DNA of 25,299 nucleotides, taken from NCBI GenBank assembly GCA_003509845.1, contig DOMR01000270.1, positions 1-25,299 on the forward strand, written 5' to 3'. Each line of letters opens with the position of its first letter. Positions within the stretch are counted from its first letter, which is position 1. The position numbers and the translations under genes are program-made. Below, piece after piece: positions 1 through 8,615 of this stretch. This DNA comes from Chitinophagaceae bacterium. Lineage in GTDB: Bacteria > Bacteroidota > Bacteroidia > Chitinophagales > Chitinophagaceae. The notes under the pieces were generated by a model. It was not told the DNA's origin. It ran no database searches and saw nothing but the letters and a program-made list of their open reading frames with translations.

Positions 1-108
1 GTTTGATCTGACTATCAATCTCAAATAAATCGAAAATGACGTCTGATTTAATTTTTTTGATGCTGTAACCTTTACCTGTATTTTTCAATTATACAGTTAC
101 TGTTATTT

Positions 109-128
109 CCAAACTTTCAAAGATCTTT
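109..128 (-). promoter_or_regulatory. boxA-like rRNA leader element (tentative)
   Basis: On the minus strand the leader downstream of the three promoters contains AAAGATCTTTGAAAGTTTGG, which resembles the boxA-like words (TTCTTTGA type) found ahead of Bacteroidota 16S and 23S genes. No convincing protein start follows within the remaining ~108 bases. That fits an rRNA leader whose 16S gene begins beyond the left edge. The assignment rests on promoter layout plus this short similarity. Confidence 0.4.
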
Positions 129-165
129 TGTGTTTATTTTGCGCGCTATTATTCGTAGCGGGGTG

Positions 166-196
166 CAAAGGTATACACATTTATGTAGATAGCCAA
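166..196 (-). promoter_or_regulatory. Leftward promoter, nearest the left edge
   Basis: The minus strand shows TTTGGC, then TACCTTTGCA, with 20 bases between TTG and TA. Transcription should start near 159 and run left out of the window. It is the third member of a tandem set with starts about 120-130 bases apart, an arrangement typical of rRNA operons. Confidence 0.65.
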
Positions 197-284
197 ACTT
201 TGTGTGAAATAATTATTAATTATTTTTCAATTAGTTAGGCCACATAATTTCGAAGAACTAACCTCTTTTTTTGAAGAGGGACGG

Positions 285-315
285 CAAAGATACAGCTGAT
301 ATTTATATCCACCAA
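285..315 (-). promoter_or_regulatory. Leftward promoter, middle of three tandem
   Basis: The minus strand shows TTGG, then TATCTTTGCCG, with 20 bases between TTG and TA. The -7 box and the following bases (TATCTTTGCCG) are identical to the upstream promoter. A small inverted repeat (CCTCTT/GAAGAGG, 262-279) lies just downstream in its transcript. Confidence 0.65.
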
Positions 316-414
316 GTATTGGAGGGTTTATTTTAAAGTTATTTCAACTTTATTCAGTGTCTATTTTCCGCTTCAGAGAACAATCCGCAGCAATGATTTA
401 TCGCTTGCGGGCGG

Positions 415-444
415 CAAAGATAGGGAGCGAATACTACTGACCAA
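415..444 (-). promoter_or_regulatory. Leftward promoter, most upstream of three tandem
   Basis: Read on the minus strand, TTG is followed after 19 bases by TATCTTTG and then CCGCC. This matches the Bacteroidota vegetative promoter (-33 TTTG, -7 TAnnTTTG). It faces left, away from truA. An imperfect CCGCA/TGCGG hairpin sits just upstream of its -7 box on the plus strand (about 384-410). Confidence 0.6.
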
Positions 445-535
445 ATATATTGTATACTATTTTTAATTTTATTTCGTTCAATGCCCTCAAAATGTGACGA
501 TTATGGATCAAAAGTCAATACTAGCAGGAGTTTAG

Positions 536-1288
536 CTAATCCCCTATTTTCTTTAAATAATTGGGGTATTCTATAACAGATAAATACAATCCATGGGCTG
601 GCGTAGAAAAATCGACCCTTTGATCATTTTTTGAGGCAATAATCTCATGCCACTGCTCCATTGATATGGTACCTCGCCCCACCTGCAGCATGGTACCCAC
701 CAAACCTCGGATCATGCCTCTTAAAAAACGGTTTGAATCAATATGAAATGAAAATCCCTGGGAATTAAAGCTCCAAAATGCCTTTGTAATATGGCATTCA
801 AAGGTATTCACCGTGGTATTTTTTTTAGAAAAGCTTTCAAAATCGGTATAATCCAATAGGGCATTTGCCGCCTCATTCAATAATTGATGATTAACTGGGA
901 AGGGATAAAACCAGGATCTGCCAGCTAAAAAAGGATCTTTAAACGTATGGAGCTTATATATATAAGAGCGTTTAACCGCATCAAAGCGCGCGTGGGCTTC
1001 ATTTGGCACACTATATATTCCCTTTATCACTATAGAATGCGGCAAAATTGCATTTAAGTTATAAATATGTTTGTCCAATATTTCCAGTGCAGTATCAAAA
1101 TGGAAGAAGTTTTGCAAGGCATGGACGCCAGCATCGGTACGAGAAGCCCCAGATAAAGTAATCGGCACTCTATATAAGGTTGCCAAGGCCTGTTCAACCG
1201 CCCCTTGAATGGTTTGTTGATTTATTTGGATCTGAAATCCGCCAAAATCAGCCCCATCATAGGCAACTTCAATAAAATACCGTTTCAT
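536..1288 (-). CDS. truA: tRNA pseudouridine(38-40) synthase TruA
   Basis: TruA converts U38, U39 and U40 in the anticodon arm of tRNAs to pseudouridine. The protein has the TruA pattern: N-terminal KRYFIEVAYDGADFGGFQ, then SGASRTDAGVHA with the catalytic Asp (D52 from the chosen start), and C-terminal FLRGMIRGLVGTMLQVG and PAHGLYLSVI. About 250 residues is the normal family length. I chose the ATG at 1288 because family proteins begin directly with the K-x-Y-x-I-x-V-x-YDG strand; an in-frame ATG three codons upstream (1297) is possible. Neither start has a good Shine-Dalgarno, which is normal for Bacteroidota. The gene stands alone, divergent from the peptidase gene. Confidence 0.95.
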   Translation of the reverse strand: MKRYFIEVAYDGADFGGFQIQINQQTIQGAVEQALATLYRVPITLSGASRTDAGVHALQNFFHFDTALEILDKHIYNLNAILPHSIVIKGIYSVPNEAHARFDAVKRSYIYKLHTFKDPFLAGRSWFYPFPVNHQLLNEAANALLDYTDFESFSKKNTTVNTFECHITKAFWSFNSQGFSFHIDSNRFLRGMIRGLVGTMLQVGRGTISMEQWHEIIASKNDQRVDFSTPAHGLYLSVIEYPNYLKKIGD

Positions 1289-1413
1289 TCCTAACATTAT
1301 TTGACCACTAAACTACTTATTTTTTAGTTAGCCCCATTTTTAACAAATGAATCACCAAAACTTTAATAAGTTAGCGTCCATATTTACACATTTTTTGATC
1401 AAGAAAAAAACAC

Positions 1414-3942
1414 ATGAAAAAATCGCTATTAAAATTAAGTTGGGTTTTGTATTTCATTATTCAAATGACATTTACTGCGAAAGCGCAGGATGAAATGAAT
1501 GAAAAAATCATTGAAGACACCAGTTGGAAAAAGAATTATCGCAGTTTTGCTACCAAAGAAAATGATTTAGTACATACCAAGTTAGTGGCCAACTTTGATT
1601 ATGCCCAATCACAATTAAATGGGGAGGTATGGTTGCAATTGCGTCCGCATTTTTATGCAACTGCACAATTAATATTGGATGCAAAGGGAATGGAAATTCA
1701 TCAGGTAAGTATTGTAAAAAATGAAACGAAAAAAGCATTAAATTACAAATACGATGAAAAAATAATTAGTATTGATTTAGATAAAACTTACACGGCAAAT
1801 GAGACTTACACCGTTTATATTAAATACACTGCCAAACCAAATGAATACAAGGCAAAAGGCAGTGAAGCCATCACCGATGCCAAAGGATTATATTTTATAA
1901 ATCCGCTCGGTAAAGAAAAAAACAAACCAACGCAAATTTGGACCCAAGGGGAAACCGAAGGCACTTCAGTTTGGATGCCCATTATTGATAAGCCCAATCA
2001 AAAATGTACCCAGGAATTTTATTTAAATGTGCCAAGTAAATATGTTTCTCTTTCGAATGGCTTAATGGTGAAACAAGTTCATAATAAAAATGGTACTAGA
2101 TTAGATGTTTGGAAAATGGACCTCCCCCATTCTCCCTATTTATTTTTTATTGGTATTGGCGATTATGCAGTAGTGAAACAAGAGGCTGTTACCACAAGTA
2201 ATAAAAAGAAAATTGAATTAAGTTACTATATCGAAAAGGAATACGAAAGGGTAGCAACGAAAATTTATGGCAAAACCCCACAAATGATTGCGTTGTTTGA
2301 AAAAATATTAGGGGTTCCATTCCCATGGGCAAAGTATGCACAAATAAGTGGCCGCGATTATGTGAGTGGTGCCATGGAAAATACCACTGCAACCATACAT
2401 AGCGATGCAGTGCAACAGGATGCAAGGGAACTTGTGGATGAAAATATATGGGAGAGCACTATCGCACACGAACTTTTTCACCAATGGTTTGGGGATTTAG
2501 TGACTGCGGAAAGTTGGAGTAATTTAACCGTCAATGAAAGCTTTGCTGATTATAGCCAAACCATATGGTTGGAAAACAGCATGGGGAAAGATGCCGGGGA
2601 TTATGAAAACTACAAAGGGATGAGCGGATATTTAAGCAGCCCAACGGATGCTGAAAAAAACCTAGTCCGTTTTTATTATAATGACCGTGAGGATATGTTT
2701 GATTTGGTGAGTTATCAAAAAGGAGGACGCATTTTACATATGCTTAGGCATTTTGTGGGTGATGAAGCATTTTACAAGTCACTCAATAAATATTTAACCG
2801 ACAATAAATTTTCTAATGGATCGGCGATTAAATTGAAATTGGCATTTGAGTCCGTTACAGGCAAGGACTTGAACTGGTTTTTTAACCAATGGTATTTTGG
2901 TAACGGCCATCCTTATGTTAGGATTACCCAACAATATGATGCCAACAAAAAGCAGGTATTGGTTAAGTTAGCACAAACACAATTACAAAATAAAATATTT
3001 GAGCTACCCGTTGGTATTGATATATATATAAATGGGCAAAGAAATCATTACGAGGTATGGGCAAAAAATAAAGTGGATAGTTTTTATTTTCCGGCGGCAA
3101 CCGAACCAGATAATGTGAATGTAGACAATGATAAAATATTATTATGGGAGAAAAATGACAGCAAACCCTTAAAGCAGTTTATTTACCAGTATTATCATGC
3201 GCGTAATTTTTTAGATCGCAACGAGGCATTAAATGAAGCAAGCCAAAATTTGAAAAGTGCCGAAGCAAAGCAACTGATTCAAGATGCTATGAAAGATCCT
3301 TTTTATGTCATTAGAGCAAAAGCCATCAATAGCTTAAATCCGATGAGCATAAACGAGGCTACTGAAAAAATTATTTACACAGCAGCACAAAAGGATCGCT
3401 CCTATATAGTAAGAGAAGAGGCGATAAATATAATTGGTGCATTAAATAAGGAAAAATATAGAAATGAATTCATCAACTGGACTAAGGATTCCTCTTATAC
3501 CATTGCTGGTGCAGCCTTAGAAGCCCTAGACGCTATTGATTCAGTGACTGCCTATCAAATTGCCAAAGCAGCATCAAAAGCCCCAATTAAAAAAAGATTA
3601 AATACAGTAGTTACGAAACTACTTACAAAGTATGGCGACGAATCTGAATTTGATTTTATTGCGAACAAATTTGAAAGCTTAAATAGTCAGTCAGAAGAAA
3701 AATTTCAAATGACCCAATCTTTTGCTGCATTATTAATGAAAACAAAAGATGCAGAAAAATTTAAAAGAGGTATTGACATTATTGTTGCCTTTAGAGAATC
3801 AATTCCTGCACAATACCGAACCCAAACGGACCCCTATTTTAATTTAAAAGTATTAGGTGAAATTTTAAAAGCGAAAAAACAAAATGGAGAAAATGAATTA
3901 GTGAAAATAGTAAGTGCAGCGATGCCAATGCTAATTAAATAG
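1414..3942 (+). CDS. Secreted M1 family metallopeptidase (aminopeptidase N-like)
   Basis: A zinc aminopeptidase predicted to trim N-terminal residues from peptides outside the cytoplasm. The first ~24 residues are a signal peptide (Lys-rich start, hydrophobic core, AKA-Q cleavage region). The catalytic set is complete: exopeptidase motif GAMEN at 319-323, zinc site H352-E353-L-F-H356 with the third ligand E375 in NESFADY (HExxH-18-E), and the expected transition-state Tyr434 in SYQKGG. The region after about residue 560 looks helical and repeat-like (HEAT-type, from the spacing of hydrophobic positions), as in other long Bacteroidota M1 enzymes. It lies alone between truA (divergent) and a TPM gene (convergent). 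No clear promoter box was found in the 125-base upstream gap. Confidence 0.93.
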   Translation: MKKSLLKLSWVLYFIIQMTFTAKAQDEMNEKIIEDTSWKKNYRSFATKENDLVHTKLVANFDYAQSQLNGEVWLQLRPHFYATAQLILDAKGMEIHQVSIVKNETKKALNYKYDEKIISIDLDKTYTANETYTVYIKYTAKPNEYKAKGSEAITDAKGLYFINPLGKEKNKPTQIWTQGETEGTSVWMPIIDKPNQKCTQEFYLNVPSKYVSLSNGLMVKQVHNKNGTRLDVWKMDLPHSPYLFFIGIGDYAVVKQEAVTTSNKKKIELSYYIEKEYERVATKIYGKTPQMIALFEKILGVPFPWAKYAQISGRDYVSGAMENTTATIHSDAVQQDARELVDENIWESTIAHELFHQWFGDLVTAESWSNLTVNESFADYSQTIWLENSMGKDAGDYENYKGMSGYLSSPTDAEKNLVRFYYNDREDMFDLVSYQKGGRILHMLRHFVGDEAFYKSLNKYLTDNKFSNGSAIKLKLAFESVTGKDLNWFFNQWYFGNGHPYVRITQQYDANKKQVLVKLAQTQLQNKIFELPVGIDIYINGQRNHYEVWAKNKVDSFYFPAATEPDNVNVDNDKILLWEKNDSKPLKQFIYQYYHARNFLDRNEALNEASQNLKSAEAKQLIQDAMKDPFYVIRAKAINSLNPMSINEATEKIIYTAAQKDRSYIVREEAINIIGALNKEKYRNEFINWTKDSSYTIAGAALEALDAIDSVTAYQIAKAASKAPIKKRLNTVVTKLLTKYGDESEFDFIANKFESLNSQSEEKFQMTQSFAALLMKTKDAEKFKRGIDIIVAFRESIPAQYRTQTDPYFNLKVLGEILKAKKQNGENELVKIVSAAMPMLIK

Positions 3943-3960
3943 GAAGAATTAGGTATAATA

Positions 3961-3997
3961 AAAAAGGAGTCACTTTTACGAGTCGACTCCTTTTTTT
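3961..3997. terminator. Bidirectional terminator between convergent genes
   Basis: Perfect 11-base arms AAAAAGGAGTC (3961-3971) and GACTCCTTTTT (3985-3995), with runs of T on the exit side of both strands. It lies between the stop codons of the M1 peptidase (+) and the TPM protein (-) and can serve both. Confidence 0.85.
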
Positions 3998-4025
3998 ATT
4001 AAGTTAAAAGTTTTATTCATTTAAA

Positions 4026-4802
4026 CTACCAACCGCCACTAGCACCTCCACCTCCGGAACTTCCGCCGCCAAAGCCACCGAAGCCGCCGCCGCTATCGCC
4101 ACCACCCCATCCACCGCCACCGCGACCGCCGCCACCCAGAAGTGAGCCTAATAACATACCGGTAGCCACATCACTAAAACCACTACGACCAATATTTGAA
4201 CCGCCACCACCGCCGCCACCTTTGAGTACTAAAAGAATCACAAAGATGATGATGACGAATAATGCGCCATTACTTTTTTTACCAGAAGATCTTTTTGTTC
4301 TTTCAACCTTATATTCGCCAATGGCTGCTTTTGCAATATTATCGGTTGCTTTATCAATACCCTGATAATATGCTTTTTGTCTAAATGCTGGCTTTATATC
4401 ATTATCAATAATACTATTTGCTGTTATATCAGGAATAGCACCTTCTAAACCATACCCTACTTCAATGCGGATTTTTTTATCTTGAATGGCAATCAATAAT
4501 AAAACCCCATTTCTTGATTTTTTGTTTCCAATCCCCCATTCTCTAAAAAGTTTTAATGCATATTCTTCAATGGGATTACCATCCAATGTTGGTAAAATAA
4601 CTACTGCAATTTGATTGGAACTAGCATCATCAACAGCGACTAACTTATTTTCAAGCGCTTGCTTTTCCTCCGGGCTTAAAACACCTGCCAAATCAGTGAC
4701 TAATACTGGCGGATTTGCTTTTGGAATTATATTTTGCGCGGCAATATTACTCAAGGAAAATAATGCAACAATAAAAACAATAAATAACTTGGTTAATTTC
4801 AT
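4026..4802 (-). CDS. TPM-domain protein with Gly-rich tail (YgcG-like)
   Basis: Last gene of a lemA-TPM-TPM operon. From the chosen ATG (4802) it has a signal peptide of about 23 residues (MKLTKLFIVFIV to AAQ), then a TPM domain (about residues 30-160, with VTDLAGVLSPEE, SRNGVLLLIAI and KIRIEVGYGLEGAIPD). A membrane segment follows around 180-195, then a tail very rich in Gly with Ser and Trp. Family members are envelope proteins of poorly defined role; plant TPM homologues act in photosystem II maintenance. An ATG five codons upstream (4817) is in frame, but the 4802 ATG is preceded by AAGAAAG and begins the signal peptide directly. The gap to the preceding stop is about 22 bases. Confidence 0.88.
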   Translation of the reverse strand: MKLTKLFIVFIVALFSLSNIAAQNIIPKANPPVLVTDLAGVLSPEEKQALENKLVAVDDASSNQIAVVILPTLDGNPIEEYALKLFREWGIGNKKSRNGVLLLIAIQDKKIRIEVGYGLEGAIPDITANSIIDNDIKPAFRQKAYYQGIDKATDNIAKAAIGEYKVERTKRSSGKKSNGALFVIIIFVILLVLKGGGGGGGSNIGRSGFSDVATGMLLGSLLGGGGRGGGGWGGGDSGGGFGGFGGGSSGGGGASGGW

Positions 4803-4824
4803 AGTGCTTTCTTGCATTAATGGA

Positions 4825-5295
4825 TTATTTACCCGTCATGATTTCGTCCGATAATTCATTGGTATCTGAAACACGATCAAAAGGAAAATGATCAGTAAGT
4901 GCTTTACCTAAGGCACCAATAACTTGCACCATACCTTGTACATAATTCGCAGTTTTAAAATGCGCAGTCATTTCTTGTACCTGACTGTACCAAAATTCAA
5001 CGCCCACTTTATCATAAATGCCTTGATCGGCATAAATGGCTAATTTTTTTTCACTCACAGCTACGTATACCAATACACCATTGCGTTCCTGCGTTGCATT
5101 CATCTTTTGTTTGAAAAAGATTTCACGCGCTGTAGCTAGTGCATCTCCATTTTTTGTTTTGCTTTCAACAAACACACGAATTTCCCCGCTGGTTGTTTTT
5201 TCAGCAGCTTGAATCGCCTGGACAAGCTGTTGCTTGTCCGAGGCACTCAATAATTTATCTGTACTAGATTTAAAAAGGGAAAGTGGATTCCACAT
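4825..5295 (-). CDS. TPM-domain protein, small, no signal peptide
   Basis: A 156-residue protein consisting almost entirely of one TPM domain. SDKQQLVQAIQAAEKTTSGE is followed by IRVFVES, then ERNGVLVYVAVSEKKLAIYADQGIYDKVG, which parallels SRNGVLLLIAIQDKKIRIEVGYGLEG of the next gene. It lacks a signal peptide or membrane helix, unlike its downstream paralogue, so it probably acts on the cytoplasmic side or is tethered by partners (inference). It sits between lemA and the larger TPM gene, 25 bases after lemA, in an operon order common in Bacteroidota. Molecular function is not established. Confidence 0.87.
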   Translation of the reverse strand: MWNPLSLFKSSTDKLLSASDKQQLVQAIQAAEKTTSGEIRVFVESKTKNGDALATAREIFFKQKMNATQERNGVLVYVAVSEKKLAIYADQGIYDKVGVEFWYSQVQEMTAHFKTANYVQGMVQVIGALGKALTDHFPFDRVSDTNELSDEIMTGK

Positions 5296-5320
5296 AAGTG
5301 TTGTTGATTAAAGCGATGTG

Positions 5321-5911
5321 TTAAAATTTAACTTCAGGTGCTTTTGACGCACCTTCATCTGCTTTAAATCCTTCTTTAGTTTTAAATCCAAACATACCTG
5401 CTAACAAATTAACAGGAAATGATCTTGCTCTTTTATTATAGTCTGCAACTGCAGCATTAAAATCGTTTCTTGAAACTTTAATTCTATTTTCAGTTCCTTC
5501 CAATTGTGCTTGTAAGCCACGGAAAGCATCATTTGCTCTTAAGTTTGGATAGTTTTCAGACACCACCATTAAACGGCCTAAAGCTTGTGACAACTGACCT
5601 TGGTTTGCTTGGAATTGTTGTAATTTTTCAGGCGTTAAATCTTTCGCATCCACTTTCATTTGTGTAGCGCTTGCACGAGCAGCAATTACATTTTGTAAAG
5701 TAGTTTGTTCGAAACTAGCTTCCCCTTTTACAGCGGCAACTAAATTTGGAATCAAATCCGCTCTGCGTTGGTAATCACTTTGCACATTGTTCCATGCTTG
5801 ATTAACATTTTCGTCTTGGTTTACTAATCCGTTGTACCCATTACAACCGTACCCAATTAATATAACGAGGACACCTAAAAAAATGAATAAACCTAAATTT
5901 TTGCGTAACAT
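5321..5911 (-). CDS. lemA: LemA family protein
   Basis: A membrane-anchored, mostly helical protein of unknown biochemical role, conserved next to TPM-domain genes. The N-terminus is a hydrophobic anchor (residues about 6-24, LGLFIFLGVLVILIGYG) followed by Cys23; the lipobox is not canonical, so a simple membrane anchor is more likely than a lipoprotein. LemA hallmarks are visible: NVNQAWNNVQSDYQRRADLI near residue 36, ENYPNLRANDAFRGLQAQLE in the middle, and YNKRARSFPVNLLAGMFGF near the C-terminus. 196 residues is typical. It is the first gene of its operon, with its own promoter overlapping the terminator of the upstream pgk unit. Confidence 0.93.
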   Translation of the reverse strand: MLRKNLGLFIFLGVLVILIGYGCNGYNGLVNQDENVNQAWNNVQSDYQRRADLIPNLVAAVKGEASFEQTTLQNVIAARASATQMKVDAKDLTPEKLQQFQANQGQLSQALGRLMVVSENYPNLRANDAFRGLQAQLEGTENRIKVSRNDFNAAVADYNKRARSFPVNLLAGMFGFKTKEGFKADEGASKAPEVKF

Positions 5912-5951
5912 AGTTTTGTATTTGTTTGTAAAGGTAGTGCAAAGCAGATGC

Positions 5952-5983
5952 CAAACTTATCGTATGACGGAATTACATGACAA
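5952..5983 (-). promoter_or_regulatory. Promoter of the lemA operon
   Basis: Minus strand TTTG, 21 bases, TAAGTTTG. The predicted start near 5945 leaves a ~35-base leader before the lemA ATG (5911). Its -33 box overlaps the T-tract of the pgk terminator. Confidence 0.6.
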
Positions 5984-6010
5984 AAAAATCCCCCCAGCTA
6001 GGCTGAGGGG
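5982..6010 (-). terminator. Terminator downstream of pgk
   Basis: On the minus strand CCCCTCAGC-CTA-GCTGGGG forms a G+C-rich hairpin followed by seven T. It lies 68 bases past the pgk stop and separates the gap/pgk unit from lemA. Confidence 0.8.
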
Positions 6011-6077
6011 TATAAATTAACCAATTTTTAAGTTTAAAAGGAACGGTTTAACACCATTCTTGAATCCCTAGGCCCGT

Positions 6078-7271
6078 TTAACCCTTAATTGCGGCAATTC
6101 CTGGAAGCGTTTTGCCTTCAAAGTACTCCAACATTGCACCTCCCCCTGTACTCACGTAACTTACCTTGTCATTAAAGCCAAACTGGTTAACGGCTGACAC
6201 ACTGTCGCCACCGCCTACCAAACTAAAGGCACCGTTTTGTGTAGCTTTGGCTACCGCAACCGCAATCGCTTTTGTACCCGCTTGGAAATTTTCCATTTCA
6301 AAAACGCCCATCGGACCATTCCATAAAATGGTTTTACTTGCTAAAATTACTTTGGCAAATTGTTCTCTCGATTTTTCTCCAACGTCCAAACCTTCCCAGC
6401 CATCTGGAATTTCACCACTTGCACAGGTTTGGGTATTGGCAGTATTACTAAAATCATCTGCGACCACATTGTCTACTGGCAAATGAATATGTACGCCTTT
6501 CGCTTTTGCTTTTGCTAAAATTTCAAGGGCCAACGGCATACGATCATCTTCATGAATTGATTTTCCAATTTTACCCCCCTGCGCTTTGAAAAAAGTATAC
6601 GCCATACCGCCACCAATAATAATATCAGTAGCGCGCTCTAATAAGTTTTCAATAATTAAAATTTTATCAGACACTTTTGCGCCACCAATAATGGCAACAA
6701 AAGGTTTTTGTGCAGCATGCATTACTTTTTCAGCACTCAATACTTCCCCTTCCATCACTAACCCAAAAGTCCGGTTGGCTGGAGAAAAGAATTGTGCAAT
6801 GATCGCTGTTGAAGCGTGTGCACGGTGTGCGGTACCAAATGCATCATTTACATATACATCACCCAACTTGGATAATTTTTCTGCAAAAGCGACATCGCCT
6901 TTTTCTTCTTCTTTATAAAAGCGTAGGTTCTCTAATAATAAAACCTGACCCGATTGTAAAGCAGCTGCTTTATCAATTGCTTCTGCACCAATACAATCAT
7001 TGGCAAATTGCACCTCCACGCCTAATAGTTTAGACAAGTGTGCAACAATATGTTTTAAAGAATATTTTTCGGTGGGACCTTCCTTCGGACGACCTAAGTG
7101 ACTCATTAAAATTATGCTGCCACCCTCCTTTAAAATTTTTGTGATTGTAGGAATAGTTGCACGCATTCGATTGTCGTCGGTAATTTCGAATGCATCATTT
7201 AAAGGCACATTAAAATCAACACGAATCAAGGCTTTTTTGCCAGCGAATGAAAAATCTTTAAATGAGCTCAT
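6078..7271 (-). CDS. pgk: Phosphoglycerate kinase
   Basis: Glycolytic enzyme that transfers phosphate from 1,3-bisphosphoglycerate to ADP, giving 3-phosphoglycerate and ATP. Family motifs are present in order: IRVDFNVPL (16-24), MSHLGRPK (56-63), LLENLRFYKEEEKGD, DVYVNDAFGTAHRAHAST, GGAKVSDKI, and near the C-terminus LVGGGDSVSAV with the nucleotide-binding glycines. 397 residues is the standard bacterial length. It follows gap on the same strand, so the two consecutive steps of lower glycolysis are encoded together, although a hairpin lies between them. Confidence 0.97.
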   Translation of the reverse strand: MSSFKDFSFAGKKALIRVDFNVPLNDAFEITDDNRMRATIPTITKILKEGGSIILMSHLGRPKEGPTEKYSLKHIVAHLSKLLGVEVQFANDCIGAEAIDKAAALQSGQVLLLENLRFYKEEEKGDVAFAEKLSKLGDVYVNDAFGTAHRAHASTAIIAQFFSPANRTFGLVMEGEVLSAEKVMHAAQKPFVAIIGGAKVSDKILIIENLLERATDIIIGGGMAYTFFKAQGGKIGKSIHEDDRMPLALEILAKAKAKGVHIHLPVDNVVADDFSNTANTQTCASGEIPDGWEGLDVGEKSREQFAKVILASKTILWNGPMGVFEMENFQAGTKAIAVAVAKATQNGAFSLVGGGDSVSAVNQFGFNDKVSYVSTGGGAMLEYFEGKTLPGIAAIKG

Positions 7272-7301
7272 ATTTTTATTTGTTTCTTTTTTAATAGAAT
7301 T

Positions 7302-7328
7302 AAAAATGCCCTCCCGAGGGAAGGCATT
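7302..7328 (-). terminator. Hairpin between gap and pgk (partial terminator or attenuator)
   Basis: AATGCC/GGCATT outer stem with inner CCTC/GAGG; on the minus strand it is followed by five T. It falls between the gap stop (7342) and the pgk start (7271). Since no separate pgk promoter is obvious, it may tune the gap:pgk ratio or stabilise the gap 3' end (inference). Confidence 0.55.
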
Positions 7329-7341
7329 GTATAAAAAAATC

Positions 7342-8352
7342 TTACTTTATTTTACTTGCGAAATATTTCACCGTACGCACTAGCTGACTAACATAGCTCA
7401 TCTCATTATCATACCAGCTTACTGTTTTCACCATTTGAACATCACCTTGTGTTATTACTTTAGTTTGTGTTGCATCAAATAATGAACCGTATGAAATTCC
7501 AATAACATCAGAACTTACAATTTCATCTTCTGTGTAACCAAATGATTCATTCGCCGCTGCTTTCATCGCTGCGTTCACTTCTTCAACAGTTACCTTTTTA
7601 GATAAAATCGTTGTTAATTCAGTTAAAGAACCCGTGATTGTTGGAACACGTTGCGCAGATCCATCTAACTTACCTTTTAAAGAAGGTAATACTAAACCAA
7701 TTGCTTTTGCAGCACCTGTACTATTCGGTACAATGTTTGCAGCAGCAGCACGTGCACGACGTAAATCACCTTTAGGGTGTGGACCATCTAAAGTGTTTTG
7801 ATCATTAGTATAAGCATGTACTGTTAACATTAAACCTGTAACAATACCGAATTTATCTTCTAATACTTTCGCCATTGGCGCTAAACAGTTCGTAGTACAA
7901 GATGCACCAGAAATTACTGTTTCGGTACCATCTAAAATTTCATGGTTGGTATTAAATACCACTGTTTTCATATCCCCAGTTGCTGGCGCAGAAATCACAA
8001 CTCTCTTTGCACCTGCTTTAATATGTAATTCAGCTTTTTCTTTATCCGTAAAGAATCCAGTTGATTCAATTACTACATCTACATTATGTACGCCCCAAGG
8101 AATTTGCGCTGGATCACGTTGTGCATATATTTTTACCGCGTGGCCATTCACCATTATTGCATCTTCTGTTGATTTCACATCCGCATCAAAACGACCTTGT
8201 GCACTATCATACTTTAATAAATGTGCCAAAACCGCTGGAGAAGTAAGGTCATTGATCGCGACTACCTCGATACCTTCCATGTTATAAATTTGGCGGAAAA
8301 CCAGTCGACCAATACGGCCAAATCCATTGATTGCTACTTTAACTGAACTCAT
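7342..8352 (-). CDS. gap: Type I glyceraldehyde-3-phosphate dehydrogenase
   Basis: Oxidises glyceraldehyde 3-phosphate to 1,3-bisphosphoglycerate with NAD+ and phosphate. INGFGRIGRLVFRQ (8-21) starts the Rossmann fold. N34-D35 at the end of the second strand favours NAD over NADP. The catalytic site is SGASCTTNCLAP with Cys152, and His179 lies in LTVHAYTNDQ. DGSAQRVPTITGS and SWYDNEMSYVSQLV near the end are also typical, as is the 336-residue length. It is the first gene of the gap-pgk pair; a strong -7 box (TACCTTTG) lies 30-37 bases upstream. Confidence 0.97.
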   Translation of the reverse strand: MSSVKVAINGFGRIGRLVFRQIYNMEGIEVVAINDLTSPAVLAHLLKYDSAQGRFDADVKSTEDAIMVNGHAVKIYAQRDPAQIPWGVHNVDVVIESTGFFTDKEKAELHIKAGAKRVVISAPATGDMKTVVFNTNHEILDGTETVISGASCTTNCLAPMAKVLEDKFGIVTGLMLTVHAYTNDQNTLDGPHPKGDLRRARAAAANIVPNSTGAAKAIGLVLPSLKGKLDGSAQRVPTITGSLTELTTILSKKVTVEEVNAAMKAAANESFGYTEDEIVSSDVIGISYGSLFDATQTKVITQGDVQMVKTVSWYDNEMSYVSQLVRTVKYFASKIK

Positions 8353-8381
8353 TTTTATCGATTTTAATTGAATAGAAGATG

Positions 8382-8389
8382 CAAAGGTA
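8382..8389 (-). promoter_or_regulatory. -7 box of the gap promoter
   Basis: Minus strand TACCTTTGCA, a perfect TAnnTTTG, about 30 bases before the gap ATG. No clear TTTG is seen at the -33 distance. Confidence 0.5.
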
Positions 8390-8560
8390 CCATCTTTTTA
8401 AAAAATAAGGGCTAAATAACTAAGAATAAATCAACAAAATCAAGGATTTTAAACAAACAACTGGTCGTATTGACCGGTATCGGCCGTTTACCCAAATCCG
8501 CATTGGCGCTAATTCAAATCCCCTACTGTATTGATATTCATTAAAAAAAGCAAAAATCTT

Positions 8561-8591
8561 TTGGCAGTAAAGCGTTTGAGACCTATTTTTG
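8561..8591 (+). promoter_or_regulatory. Promoter of tRNA-Glu
   Basis: TTTTGG, 20 bases after TTG, TATTTTTGC. It has the same layout as the three promoters near the left edge. The predicted start near 8598 is about 18 bases ahead of the mature tRNA 5' end. Confidence 0.7.
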
Positions 8592-8615
8592 CGACCCTAA
8601 TAACATAGTGGACAT

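Noticed and set aside
1..90. A TTG-initiated frame leaving the left edge on the minus strand
   Set aside because: About 29 codons are open, but the start is TTG with an upstream stop and no ribosome site, and I recognise no family. The rRNA-leader explanation fits the promoters better.
6166..6918. Plus-strand open frames across pgk, and similar ones across gap, truA, the TPM genes and the phosphonate operon
   Set aside because: They are antisense shadows of genes with clear family motifs, have odd composition, and lack start signals.
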